DNA from: JASSUD01 sp031963005 | GTDB lineage: Bacteria > Pseudomonadota > Gammaproteobacteria > Burkholderiales > Burkholderiaceae | Assembly: GCA_031963005.1 (NCBI GenBank) | Contig: JASSUL010000010.1 | Location: 17,902 to 81,901, forward strand | Length of the DNA stretch: 64,000 nt | Direction: 5' to 3' | Shown: positions 45,340 through 56,000 of the stretch, in pieces | Layout: every line of letters begins with the position of its first letter | Numbering within the stretch: the stretch's first letter is position 1 | Notes under the pieces: model-generated | The model's input: only the letters and a program-made list of their open reading frames with translations | Database searches by the model: none | What the model was told of the DNA's origin: nothing | Made by a program: the position numbers and the translations under genes

Positions 45340-46055
45340 ACAACCCACAGACTCCGAAGGGGCACGAAACTCTAGACTGGGCGGCACGCTTCAAGCTACT
45401 GGCGCAGCAAGCCCGGCACCCCCTGCTGCAGCGTTTCTATCAGGCTGGCGTTATCAGCGCCCAGACCCCGCTGGAGCAGGTAGAATTGCTGGCCATGGAC
45501 CTGGAAACCACCGGTTTGAATGCGCTCACCGATAGTATCGTCAGTATCGGCCTGCTGCCTTTCACCCTGAAGCGGATACGCTGTGGCGAAGCCTTGTATT
45601 GGGTGATCAAGCCTTCGCAGCTGAGTCATGAATCGGTGACGTTTCACCGCATTACCCACTCCGACGTCCGTCATGCCCCCCGGTTGCCGGACGTCATGAA
45701 AAAAGTGCTGGAGACCATGGAGGGGAAAATCATGGTCGTGCATTACCGAGCCATTGAGCGCAACTTTCTAGATCAGGCGTTACGCCACCACTTCGGGGAA
45801 GGCCTGCATTTCCCGGTGATTGACACCATGCAATTGGAGGCGCGGCAGGTCTGCGGCGATCGCGGTTGGCTTTCCCGGCTGTTTCGGCGGTCCCCTGCCT
45901 CTATCCGGCTGGCGGACAGTCGCATGCGCTACCATCTGCCACCCTATCACGCCCATCATGCCTTGACCGATGCCCTGGCCACCGCGGAGCTGCTGCAAGC
46001 ACAAATAGCCACTCACTACAGCCCATCCATCGCCATCAGGCAATTGTGGGATTGA
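45336..46055 (+). CDS. DEDDh 3'-5' exonuclease, DNA polymerase III epsilon-like (239 aa)
   Basis: ExoI motif MDLETTGLNALTDSIVSIG, ExoII region VVHYRAIERNFLDQAL and ExoIII HHALTDALATAEL give the DEDDh set. It is a stand-alone form, not the replicative DnaQ. The start overlaps the previous stop (ATGA), so the two are translationally coupled. The high-GC codon use matches its neighbour. Confidence 0.93.
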   Translation: MNNPQTPKGHETLDWAARFKLLAQQARHPLLQRFYQAGVISAQTPLEQVELLAMDLETTGLNALTDSIVSIGLLPFTLKRIRCGEALYWVIKPSQLSHESVTFHRITHSDVRHAPRLPDVMKKVLETMEGKIMVVHYRAIERNFLDQALRHHFGEGLHFPVIDTMQLEARQVCGDRGWLSRLFRRSPASIRLADSRMRYHLPPYHAHHALTDALATAELLQAQIATHYSPSIAIRQLWD

Positions 46056-46060
46056 AATGA

Positions 46061-46096
46061 CATTGTGGCGAGGGAGCACGCTCCCTCGCCACAATG
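46061..46096. repeat. 16-bp-arm palindrome of Pseudomonas type
   Basis: Perfect arms cattgtggcgagggag and ctccctcgccacaatg enclose cacg. The gtggcgagggagc...gctccctcgccac core is a well-known intergenic hairpin motif of fluorescent pseudomonads. It lies between convergent genes and can act as a terminator for both. Confidence 0.8.
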
Positions 46097-46127
46097 GGGT
46101 TAACGCTTCACTAGCGGCAAGATCAGA

Positions 46128-47798
46128 TTAGGCTCGCGGTTCAGATATCAATCCCTTGACCAGCGAAATACAGCCCAGCAGCAAGACGATGGCAAACGGT
46201 AAACCCGTGGAAACCGCCATGGCTTGCAACGCGATTAAACCTCCGCCCAACAACAGGGCAATGGCAATCACTCCTCCGATTATGGCCCAGAAGACACGCT
46301 GTGGAACGGGCGCATCGACCTTGCCGCCGGCGGTGATCGTATCGATGACCAGGGAGCCGGAATCCGAAGAGGTGATGAAAAATACCATCACCAGCACGAT
46401 ACCGAGCAGTGACGTGACTTCCTTAAGCGGGAGCCCTTCGAGCATGGCAAACAGCTTGAGCTCCAACACCGCATCCTTGACCTCGCTAAGACCCTGGATG
46501 GCGGTCTGGTCGATGGCGGTTCCACCAAAGGTAGTCATCCACAACACCGACACCAGCGAAGGCACCAATAGAATCGTTGTCAAGAACGCGCGGACGGTAC
46601 GGCCACGGCTGACACGGGCAATGAACATGCCTACGAAAGGCGACCAACTGAGCCACCAAGCCCAATAAAACGCCGTCCAGCCTTGGGTGAACTTGCTATC
46701 TGTGCGACCAAAGGGGTTGGAAAGCGCCGGTAAATATTCGGCATAGGTCACCAGATTCTTGAAGAAGCCGGTGAGGATAGCCAGAGTTGGCCCAACCACA
46801 ATAATGAACAATAGCAGCAACAGCGCCAGGCCCATGTTGATTTCGGAAAGCAGCTTGACGCCCTTCTCCAGCCCGGCGAGCACCGACCAAAGGGCAATCA
46901 GGGTGATGCCGATGATCAGCACGACTTTGCTCACGTTGGTAGATTGAATGCCAAATAGGTGTTCAATCCCCGCTGCGGCCTGCTCGGCACCGACGCCCAG
47001 CGAAGTCGCCAGCCCGAACAACGTGGCGAATACCGCCAGGATGTCGATGATGTGGCCGGGCCATCCCCAGACGCGCTCACCCAGTAATGGGTAAAAGATC
47101 GAGCGTATCGAAAGCGGCAAGCCTTTGTTGAAGGAAAACAGAGCCAAGGATAACCCGACGATGGCATAGATGGCCCAAGGATGCAGGCCCCAGTGGAAGA
47201 TCGTCGCAGCCATGGCCAGGTCAGCGGAGGCTTTCATGTCGCCCGCCGCGCCGCCCAGAGGGGCCCAGTCGGTACGCACTCCGGCGGCGTCGAGTGTGAC
47301 ACCTCCCATGGCCGCAGAGTAATGGGACATAGGCTCTGCTACGCCGTAGAACATCAGGCCAATGCCCATCCCGGCGGCAAACAGCATGGAGAGCCAGCCC
47401 AGGTACGAATAATCCGGCGTGGCATCCCTGCCGCCCAATCGAACCTTGCCCAGTGGCGAGACAATCAGTGCTAGACATAGCACCACAAAGATATTGGCAA
47501 CACTCATGAAGAACCAGGCCAGGTGCTCGGTCAACCAACTGCGCATGGCGCTGAAAAGCGGTTCGACTTCATTCTGCAGGGCAAGCGTCACGATGACGAA
47601 CAGCAGAATAGTAGCCGCGGAGATGATGAAAACTTTGCCGTGAATATCCAGGGAAAAAGAGAACTGACCTCGGATATTGTCCTGCCCGATAACGTAGTCG
47701 GTGTCGATAAGGTTGGCTTTGCCGCTTGGGGCTGGTATCCCCTCTATGCCGGTTGACTGGGATTGTCCTGATAGATCGTCTACAGGGTTTTTACCCAC
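46128..47798 (-). CDS. BCCT-family betaine/choline/carnitine transporter (556 aa)
   Basis: About twelve membrane helices. The family motifs GMGIGLMFYGVAEPM and WTAFYWAWWLSWSPFVGMFI are present, as are STNVS-type loops and FFITSSDSGSLVID. These sodium- or proton-coupled carriers import osmoprotectants such as glycine betaine; which one is not clear from sequence. The start is GTG at 47798 with AAAAGGAAG seven bases upstream. It is the third GC-rich gene of the acquired block and convergent with the exonuclease. Confidence 0.94.
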   Translation of the reverse strand: MGKNPVDDLSGQSQSTGIEGIPAPSGKANLIDTDYVIGQDNIRGQFSFSLDIHGKVFIISAATILLFVIVTLALQNEVEPLFSAMRSWLTEHLAWFFMSVANIFVVLCLALIVSPLGKVRLGGRDATPDYSYLGWLSMLFAAGMGIGLMFYGVAEPMSHYSAAMGGVTLDAAGVRTDWAPLGGAAGDMKASADLAMAATIFHWGLHPWAIYAIVGLSLALFSFNKGLPLSIRSIFYPLLGERVWGWPGHIIDILAVFATLFGLATSLGVGAEQAAAGIEHLFGIQSTNVSKVVLIIGITLIALWSVLAGLEKGVKLLSEINMGLALLLLLFIIVVGPTLAILTGFFKNLVTYAEYLPALSNPFGRTDSKFTQGWTAFYWAWWLSWSPFVGMFIARVSRGRTVRAFLTTILLVPSLVSVLWMTTFGGTAIDQTAIQGLSEVKDAVLELKLFAMLEGLPLKEVTSLLGIVLVMVFFITSSDSGSLVIDTITAGGKVDAPVPQRVFWAIIGGVIAIALLLGGGLIALQAMAVSTGLPFAIVLLLGCISLVKGLISEPRA

Positions 47799-48459
47799 GA
47801 GAACTTCCTTTTATTAATGGCACGCTTCGGCGTGCAATGGTCTGATAGGCCCCGCTGTTCCTATGGTAAAAACGAGATGTGTGCGTATATATCCTAACAA
47901 AATTCGGTGGCCTGTTTGGGACATCGCCGCTGTTTAATCAAAAAGAGATTTAGTATGTACTAAACACGAGTTCAAAAACTTAGTATGGAAATTAAGCGAG
48001 CTATATATAAAATACAATGACCTGCCGCGCAGACAAGCCATACGTTCCCAAAAAAGGCCTGTCCGTGGACTGACGAATCTAATGGGGAATTCTTCCTCTA
48101 GAAATGCAGAAGCACCTGAGCATTTAGAACGTAGAATGGTTTCATCAAACACCCCATTGCTTGACTGGCGCACTTTCGTAGATAAATCTCTGTAGCCATC
48201 AGGCTAGCTAAGTCATCTTGAAAACCAGAAACTTCTCTTTTTCTACATGAATAAGCGAAGTTAGGGCATTTTAGCTTTATTTATTACACCCGCTATGTCA
48301 GTAAATTGCAGCAATTTAAAAGCAGAGGAAGTTTAGTAAAAATGTTCAAAATTAAAGTGAAAATGCTCTAATTCGATATGGCGGTTTTATGGCTGCAAGT
48401 CAGGATGAACTTGACTCTAAAAAGCTGGCCAGAAAAATGACGGAGCTAAGAAAGCCAAG
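47799..48459. other. Region without a supported gene
   Basis: The GC-rich style of the transporter ends near 47900 and the sequence becomes AT-rich, so the right end of the acquired block is close to 47.9 kb. A 79-codon minus-strand frame at 47934-48173 has no recognisable features. Confidence 0.4.
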
Positions 48460-48890
48460 TTCTGCATTGCACAGGATTCATCTCCTTTAGTTTGATCCTA
48501 CGATGCATACCAATTACCTCTCCAACCCTGTCTTTACTACCCGCAGCGCAAACCCTTGCCACTATTGGCTTGTGCAATGACTAAAACAAAACCGGTTTGA
48601 GAACTTTTTTGAGAACAGAGAGCGAAATAAGGAACAAACTCGTTTGCTAAGGGATTTGGCCAGGCTAATGCCATCATCGAAAAACCCCCGTCCCACCGTG
48701 GGTTTTTCGAAAAAAAGGCCACATCAAATGATGTGGCCTTTTAATATTGGTGGTGCAGTCCAAGTTAAAAACAAACTTGTCTCATAGGGTAATGCGGGTT
48801 AGCGCAGATTTATGAAGGTTTCTGAAAGCTTGAGTAAGAGCAAAGCAATCACGATCTAACTAGACCCGTCTTTATTATGAAAGCTGCGTT
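48460..48890 (+). repeat. Intergenic repeat family, copy A
   Basis: Aligns with copy C (60320-60620) over its left part (tagtttgatcctacgatgca, ccaattacctctccaaccct, ttggcttgtgcaatga) and with copy B (51905-52220) over its right part (aacaaacttgtctcataggg). It holds two hairpins: cgaaaaaccc/gggtttttcg (48679-48710) and ggccacatca/tgatgtggcc (48718-48739, T-tailed). Confidence 0.7.
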
Positions 48891-49378
48891 GCATGTATAA
48901 CTAATCCTCCCCACGCCAAAGTTTTGACCAGATTAAGATGGAATGAACTATCTGCAGTAATAGGCTCCCATATATACTTCCTATTACTTGGATTTTTTTT
49001 GATTGGGGAGCCCATATAAATCTTGAGAAACCCCTGCTATCGCATTATCAAGCTGCATTGTTTGCTTGCAAAATTAATATCTCTTTAATCGACTCTGAAT
49101 AATTCTGGGAGCTTTATATGGCAAGAGTTTAATGCCAAAAAGAGGGCGTAGAAATTGCAAGAAATAAGCTTTTAACAGCATGTATGCTGCAAATTTTATA
49201 AAGGAAAGAGGCAGGCGGCGCAAGCAAACTCTGATAGACAATTTACCCTGCACTTCTCTTTTGCGCGCCCCATGCCAAGCAGGATAGTCAGATTGATTCC
49301 TTGCAATTCTCTATCCTAATTTATGCCTTTAAACCATTGAAAAATAAGGTCTCCCGAATGATTTAGGATCGATTAAGA
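48891..49378. other. AT-rich stretch without a gene
   Basis: No supported frame, RNA or repeat recognised. It is followed at about 49379 by aagaacctctgcataaccct, a sequence similar to the IS5-type end at 34624, which abuts the 3' end of the LRR gene. Confidence 0.4.
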
Positions 49379-49439
49379 ACCTCTGCATAACCCTCGTAGC
49401 CGCGTCATCCCTCCTTGCCGTATAGTGTGCTGGCACCTG

Positions 49440-51098
49440 CTATAGGGATATGGAGAGGATGTGCCTTAGATTGAGGTATTTTGCGCTTAGAGCATTGATC
49501 ACCTCGGCAGTAAAATAATCCCCCCTAATTTTTTTTAAATTTTTGAGAGCGGGCCACTTATATATCGAGTCAAATTCGAGGTATTCACAGTAACGAAGAT
49601 CTAACTCTTCTAGATTGGGGAATTTTTGCAACAAAGCAATAAGTTTCTCGCTAGTGAGATTTTCCCCATGTCCAGAAAGGTTTAATTTTTTTACATAGTT
49701 GAAAGCAGGCCACTCATGCATCGAATTAAATTTAAGGTGTGTACAATCGCTAAGGTCTAACTCTTCTAGATTGGGGAATTTTTGCAACAAAGCAATAAGT
49801 TTCTTGCTAGTGAGATTTTCCCCATGCCCAGAAAGGTTTAATTTTTTTACATGCTTGAGAGCGGGCCACTCATGCATCGAATTAAATTTAAGGTGTGTAC
49901 AGTTACTAAGGTCTAACTCTTCCAGATTAGGGAATCTTTCCAATAAAGCAGCGAGTTTATCGTCAGTGAGTTTCTTATTTATAGAAAGGTTTAATTTTTT
50001 TACATGCTTGAGAGTGGGCCACTTATCCACCGAGTTGAATTCTAGGTTCGAACACTTATAAAGTTGTAACTCTTCCAGATCGGGGAATTTTTCCAGCAAA
50101 GCAGCAAGCTTATTGTCAGTGAGCTGGTCATTCATAGAAAGGTCTAATTTTTTTACATGTTTGAGAGCGGGCCACTTATCCACTGAATCAAATTTGAGGG
50201 ATGTACAGTAACTAAGTTGTAACTCTTTCAGATCAGGGAATTTTTCCAGCAAAGTAGGGAGTTCTTCATCGGTAAGTTTAACACTCCATCTAATATCTAA
50301 ACTTTCAATCCCCGCATTTGGCTTCATATTTTCCCAATTGGGCGAGAATTCAAATTTGCTATCAAATTTGAGATGCAATTCTCCGCTAAGCCTAAATGAA
50401 TTTAGTGCGACTTTTAATTCTTCACTGGTCTTAACCGTTACTACGACTTTAATCATCTCCAGATTGGGAAATTTTTTTAGCAAAGCAGCGAGCTTATTGG
50501 CAGTGAGCTCGTGATTCATAGAAAGGTCTAATTTTTTTACATGTTTGAGAGTGGGCCATTTATCCACTGAATCAAATTTGAGGGATGTACAGTAACTAAG
50601 TTGTAACTCTTTCAGATTGGGGAATTTTTCCAGCAAAGTAGGGAGTTTTTCATCGGTAAGTTTAATACTACATCTAATATCTAAACTTTCAACTCCCTCA
50701 TTCGGCTCCATATTTTCCCAATTGGACGGGAATTCAAATTCGCTATCAAATTTGAGATGCGATTCTCTGCCAGGCCTAAATGAATTTAGTGCGCTTTTTA
50801 ATTCTTCACTGGTCTTAACCGCTACTACGATTTTAATCACTTTTCCAGCTTGTCCAGCCCAATCTTGACAGACTAGTGATGCTTGTTTTTTATCCTCAAA
50901 AGGAAGCCAATTAAAAATGTTTAACCATATTTCTGGTGGGCACCTTTGAGCTAGAAAGAGTTTTCCAGCGCTTGTTAAATCAGATAACGTTTCCCTTACC
51001 TCTAAAGAAGAGGTGGGTTGAGCAGAGGAGGGGGAAATTGGGCGAGCTATATATGCAACATTGCTAGAATTCTGCGTATTGGTTATCGAGTTAGTCAT
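49440..51098 (-). CDS. F-box/leucine-rich-repeat protein (552 aa)
   Basis: Residues about 53-88 (RCPPEIWLNIFNWLPFEDKK then QASLVCQDWAG) match the F-box consensus well. An LRR array follows, with repeats of the form FPNLEELDLSNCTHLKFNSM / WPALKHVKKLNLSGHGENLT / SxKLIALLQK of about 46 residues per double unit. The segment starting VIKIVVAVKTSEELKSALNS is repeated about 127 residues later (MIKVVVTVKTSEELKVALNS), an internal tandem duplication. No signal peptide; N-terminal 45 residues are Ser/Thr/Asn-rich. F-box plus LRR is the plan of eukaryotic SCF substrate receptors and of Ralstonia GALA type III effectors. A host ubiquitin-ligase role is inferred. Flanked by copies A and B of the intergenic repeat. 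Confidence 0.88.
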   Translation of the reverse strand: MTNSITNTQNSSNVAYIARPISPSSAQPTSSLEVRETLSDLTSAGKLFLAQRCPPEIWLNIFNWLPFEDKKQASLVCQDWAGQAGKVIKIVVAVKTSEELKSALNSFRPGRESHLKFDSEFEFPSNWENMEPNEGVESLDIRCSIKLTDEKLPTLLEKFPNLKELQLSYCTSLKFDSVDKWPTLKHVKKLDLSMNHELTANKLAALLKKFPNLEMIKVVVTVKTSEELKVALNSFRLSGELHLKFDSKFEFSPNWENMKPNAGIESLDIRWSVKLTDEELPTLLEKFPDLKELQLSYCTSLKFDSVDKWPALKHVKKLDLSMNDQLTDNKLAALLEKFPDLEELQLYKCSNLEFNSVDKWPTLKHVKKLNLSINKKLTDDKLAALLERFPNLEELDLSNCTHLKFNSMHEWPALKHVKKLNLSGHGENLTSKKLIALLQKFPNLEELDLSDCTHLKFNSMHEWPAFNYVKKLNLSGHGENLTSEKLIALLQKFPNLEELDLRYCEYLEFDSIYKWPALKNLKKIRGDYFTAEVINALSAKYLNLRHILSISL

Positions 51099-51532
51099 AC
51101 TGATTACGGAATTTAAATGAAGATAAACTAGTGATAATTAAAGGTAGTACGCTTTTGCTAAGTGCGTTCTCTACAACAAGTTTTTCAGCAAGAATGGAAC
51201 TAAGAGCTTAAGAATGATCCTGCAAGCTAACCACGTGCAGTTAGCTATTGCTTTCGCAATTTATAGCGTATCCACGATGGATCGCATTGAATATATTGGC
51301 TCTCGCGGGATATAGACTGGAAAGCGTATCTGGTGCTACTTTCAAAGTCTTGCCTGGTGCAAAGAAGTAGGCGTATACAAAATCAAGCTTCCTGTAGCCC
51401 CTTGATAGCACGCTTCTTACGGCGCTGGGCTTTTACTCTTGCCTATCAGACGAGATATTCCGCATTGTAAGACAGAAAAATAAGAATTTAAGAAAATCTT
51501 AAAATATTCTTGAGCGACTAGCGACGCACGCG
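51099..51532. other. Upstream region of the LRR gene
   Basis: No supported gene. The promoter of the LRR gene should lie at its left end. No clear promoter motif or repeat is seen. Confidence 0.4.
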
Positions 51533-51946
51533 ATGGGGTGCTACAAGCTCTTACGCGATATGCTGCCAGCCTTCGTGACGCCAGGTAATTAAAATCCGCG
51601 TTTTCTGTAGCTCAACGCGCTTAATCAGTAGATGCACGATGCGCTGTTGTTCAGCAGGAAATAGGTGGTTTCACACTTTTCCGAGACGGTTTAGTGCGGC
51701 CACCACGGTCGCTTCGTCCAGAGGATCTTGATGGTTAGCGGGTAATGATGCATCAATCGACTTTACGGCATCCAGTATGCCCACGCATATCGCTGCGGTA
51801 CTCAGTGCTTCTTTGACTTGCTCCATGACTGCCGCTTCGATTTCAACGGCTGGCATATTTCTGGTGGAGCTGGCCCATGCACCTTGGAGTTTATTGACTG
51901 AGGGCGAGCCACCCCGTTTGAGAACAGAGTGCGAAATAGGGGACAA
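51533..51946 (-). pseudogene. Large serine recombinase fragment with two nonsense codons
   Basis: Minus-strand reading: VEIEAAVMEQVKEALSTAAI, DEATVVAALNRLGKV, stop TGA (51671), NHLFPAEQQRIVHLLIKRVE, LQKTRILITWRHEGWQHIA, stop TAA, ELVAPHRV. The family has W in (V)W..LFPAEQ, so TGA replaces TGG; the copy at 38.3 kb has CAA where this copy has TAA. It covers the coiled-coil and middle C-terminal part only. Confidence 0.75.
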
Positions 51947-52220
51947 ACTCGTTTATTTTTAGATTTTGTTAGGCTGAAGTCATCATCGCAAAACCGCGCA
52001 ACCACTGTCCCGCAGTGGGTTTGCGCAGATAAAAAAAGCCGCATCCAAAGATGCGGCTTTAAATTGGTGGAGCATTTGTATTTCAAAACAAACTTGTCTC
52101 ATGGGGTAATGCAGGTTAGTGCAAGCTCATGCGGATTTAAAAAACTAGCCTCATTGAAGGCGTTTCCGGTCCCGCTTAGAATAAGGGATATCTTTTACCA
52201 TAGAGCAAGAGCATCCACTG
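51905..52220 (+). repeat. Intergenic repeat family, copy B
   Basis: Shares ttgagaacagagtgcgaaat, acaaactcgttt and the two-hairpin unit with copy A: cgcaaaacc...gggtttgcg (51987-52026) and agccgcatc/gatgcggct (52037-52059, T-tailed). The right part (aaacaaacttgtctcatggg) is repeated 462 bases later in copy D. Confidence 0.7.
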
Positions 52221-52539
52221 ATTTCAGGATCAATCAACATTAAAATAATAAGATTATTCATTCTTATCTTGCAAATCTAGACTGACCACCTGAATCCTCT
52301 ATCAGCCAGATAGTTTTTATTAAGATAATTCTCATGAGCAATACCATTCTTTTTTGTCTGCCTCTTGATCGTACCCCATTTTTGGTCGTGCCCGAAACCA
52401 GATATTTGTAATTAGCCTTGACACTATTCCTCTTCAATCCTTTATCCAGATAACTGCTTCGGCGTTTTTTTATCGTCTGCTCTCTGCCTAAATTACCTCT
52501 TCTCCTCAAAATAGTATTCCATACATCTACCCCGGTAGT

Positions 52540-52740
52540 CCCACTTAAAAACAAATTTCTCTCATGAAGCAAGACGGGTTATTGCAAGCTCATAAGGGTT
52601 TTAACAAACTAACTTAAATGCGCTTCTGACCCCGCCTGGAATAGCTGGCACCTTTTTTTATAAAGCAAAAGGATCACCTTATTCTTGGGACTATTAATAT
52701 CAAAAGAATAAACCTTCACTTATTAATCTTATTAACCTGC
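52540..52740 (+). repeat. Intergenic repeat family, partial copy D
   Basis: Contains aaacaaatttctctcatgaa, gcaagctcataagggttt and gcgcttctgaccccgcct, which align with the right part of copy B. The hairpin unit is absent. It lies about 300 bases upstream of the giant NACHT gene; the rest of 52221-53029 shows no supported gene. Confidence 0.55.
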
Positions 52741-53029
52741 ATTCATCACCTGATTACTGCAGCCTGACTTCCAATCTATATTTCCCTGGTAAGCAGTGTT
52801 GAAGCCAAGCGCACACAGCCTGGTAGTAGGCTTCATGCATTGCTGCGCCCCATTTCCTCCGTGCATGTTTGCACCGCTAACCCTTCTTGTAGAGCGCTGG
52901 AGGCGATTTTGTTTTGTAGCCTGGTTTTGCACCGCGAATTGCGCGCGCAATTGTTAAAAAATTAGTGTTGGCTTACTAGATCGAGCGCTGCATTTTGCGA
53001 CTGAAACTAATAAATAACAGGAAAAAATT

Positions 53030-56000
53030 ATGTTGGGCAGCATCTTATCGTCACCCCGCAGCACGCTTTCTTCAGAGCAAACGCTTGACCTTGCCAACTC
53101 TTATTTGAAATTAGCACGCGAGCACTATGGCAAAAGAAAATTTACAGTGGCACTGCCATTATATGAACAGGCGGCAATCGCCCTTGAAAAGTTGGACCCG
53201 GAGCATCGGAAGTTATCTTTATCATACTGGACGGGCAAGTTTAGAAAGGCCTCCTATGAGCCAAGGACGCAAGAGGATCAAACCTTCAAAACACTCCTCG
53301 CTGAAGTTTATATAGAGCGTGGTGAAACATTCCAGGCGTTAGGTCATTACACCAAAGCACAGGCCAGCTATAAAAATGCTCACAAATATGGGCATCCCGA
53401 AGCGGTCAATAAACTAGATCAGCTCAAAAGCTTATTGCCTGCTAAAGGATTTCATCTCTTCGGCCAAGGATCAACCCATAGCTCTCGTGTTTATTTGCTT
53501 TCTTCCACGGCTGCTGTGTCAACACCTTTTCCCCCTGAGCAAGCCATAAGCGACAATCTTACAGTCTTTTTTATTAATAATCCGACTGTTGAGGAACCAC
53601 AACTTCTTGGTTGGCCAGAAAATAATAAATTTAAAAACACTCAAGAACTCATCGCTTTTTTTAAGCAACATGAAACAGCTGCAAATGGATTAAGTCAACA
53701 TAAAGAGGCGCAGGAAAAATTAACACAGCATGAAGAAGCGATAGATGGGCTAAAGCAGCCTAATCTCTCGCAGGAAAAAAGGCGTGCGTTAAAAGCACAG
53801 GTTCTATCACAGGAGAAAAAGCAGACATTAGAAAAGCTTCTTCTGTCGCCAGAGCAACATCAGGCCTTAACAACGCATGAACTATCTAAAAATCAGCAAG
53901 GCACTCTGTTATTGCTGGCACGAGGGGTGCTAAATGAATTTGCAAAGAAGGGAGATAAAACCTGTCACGATATCTGCGAGGTGGTGACCTTAGCGGCCAT
54001 TTCAGATCTAAAATTACAACGATCTTTAATAGGCCAGTTTATTAAGGCAATTTATGAAGATCCTTTATTGGATGAAGAGTTACTCAACGGCTTAGCGCAA
54101 GTCATTCGCCATCTTAAGCCCGGCGAATTGAATGCCAATGATGGGGTACAAATTCTAAAGATCTTACATAATAAGCAAGAAGATCTCCATGACAATACCA
54201 CCGATGACGGTTTTGCATTGCTACAAGCCTTAACAGCCTTGCTCGATGCAATGGCAGACGCCGAGATCAAAGGTTTAAGCCGAGATCAGCTTCACTCCCC
54301 GCTATATAAAACATTGCAAACGTTAAGTGAGAGTGAGGACGTGCGCTTCGCTTTTCAGGCGAGCTATGCTTGCCAAGCGTTGCTGCATGTTCCTGATGAT
54401 GAGAAGCTCTGGCAAAGTGTCTTTCGACGCACTCTCGCGGTAGGCGGAGGGGTAATGGCGTTAGCGACTGTAGTTAGAACGTGTGACCCTCAAAAATTAT
54501 TTGAAATGTTTGAGCACTTTAGCCAAGCGTTTGAAGGGCTTGACAAGGTCTTGAGCACAGCCAACGAAATATATAATCAGGGACAAGCGTTATATCAAAA
54601 AGGCGCAAACATTGTCGATAATGTCCGCACTATTCGAGAAGGTCTAAGTTTTAATTTCAAGCGTCCGTGGTACACCGCGCTGCGGTATACGGATTTTTTG
54701 ATTCAAAGCCAGCAGTTTATGGCGTTAGAGGCTTTTGCTTTGCAAATGCCTGTAGAAACGCGCAAGTATCCGCATTTTGTAACAGGGCTGAGTCAGCAAC
54801 TAGAGCAGGTGGTTCGGACCACTGCTGATCTTAGCGTACGGCAAAGCGCGCTAGCCTTTTTAGCCGATTTGTATCACAACGACGAGCGCTGGGGTCGGCT
54901 CGCTAAGCCGATGATCATCAGAGGCCTAGCCCGCGCATTGCAGGTAGCCCAAGCAGCCGAACCCGCTATACAGGAGGCTGCTGATGCGTGTTTACGCCGC
55001 TTGGCGCAAGGCCTAACGCCTTATAAACAGACGCTCGACCAACAATATTTAGAAAAACTACGCAGCGTACGAGAAGAAGTAAGAGAACCGCTTTTGTTCG
55101 AGTCTGACACGGCGGAAGCTTTTCCAACCGCACTATTGCAAAAGGTTGAACAGGAACGCTCTTTACAAAATATTGATACCGAGTTTGAGCTCTTAAATAA
55201 AAAACTGGCTGAATTGACGCAAGGATGGGGAAGGGATAACCCTGCTGCGTTGAGTGAGGCCTTAGCTTCTTTAAAGGACTCCTATCTAAAAGAGACCTTC
55301 GATCTGTACATTCCTCTGCAGGGTAAAAAGCAAGGCAGCCGGGCTGAGGATGCCTTTGGATTGGAAAAAGGGGTTCTAGATTTTTTAAACTCCAGGCAGG
55401 AAAGTGTTCTGCTTATCCACGGTGAAGCGGGCGTGGGCAAATCTACGTTTGGCCGCCAGTTGGCCCAAAAGCTATGGGAAAAAAGCATTGGGGACGAAGG
55501 AACCCAAAGCAACCCAAAAAAGATTATCCCATTGCTTATTCCGTTGGCAGCTATGACGAGTCCAGCAAATAACTTGATTCAAGCATATTTAAAGCAACAA
55601 GGCTTTTCTACCCAAGCTATCCAAAAATTAAAACAAGAAGAAAATCAAACCCTCGTGTTTATTTTAGATGGGTATGATGAGATTGCTGGCATTCAGAATT
55701 TATATATATCAAATGAATTGGATAAGTGGCCAGCTAAAGTGATTATTAGTTGCCGCACAGAATATCTGGCTAGCTTGGGTAAAGACTATCAAAGCAGATT
55801 TCTTCCAAAGGGAGACGAAAAAGAGAGCTTGAAGGCATTTCGGGAAATTGCGCTACTGCCGTTCGCAGATGAGCAAATCCGAGAATATATCAATAAGTAT
55901 ATACAACAGAAAAACCCTGACGGATGGAGCGATAAGGACTACTGGCAGCTTATCGAACGGATTCCAAATTTAAAAGATTTAGTTAGAAACCCTTTCTTGC

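Noticed and set aside
47934..48173. 79-codon minus-strand frame next to the BCCT gene
   Set aside because: No features or ribosome binding site; lies across the border of the acquired block.
52060..52075. tggtggagc after the hairpins of copy B, resembling a reversed tRNA/tmRNA CCA end
   Set aside because: No cloverleaf or TpsiC arm follows, and copy A does not preserve it.
52264..52572. 102-codon minus-strand frame between repeat copies B and D
   Set aside because: Overlaps the intergenic repeat and has no family features.
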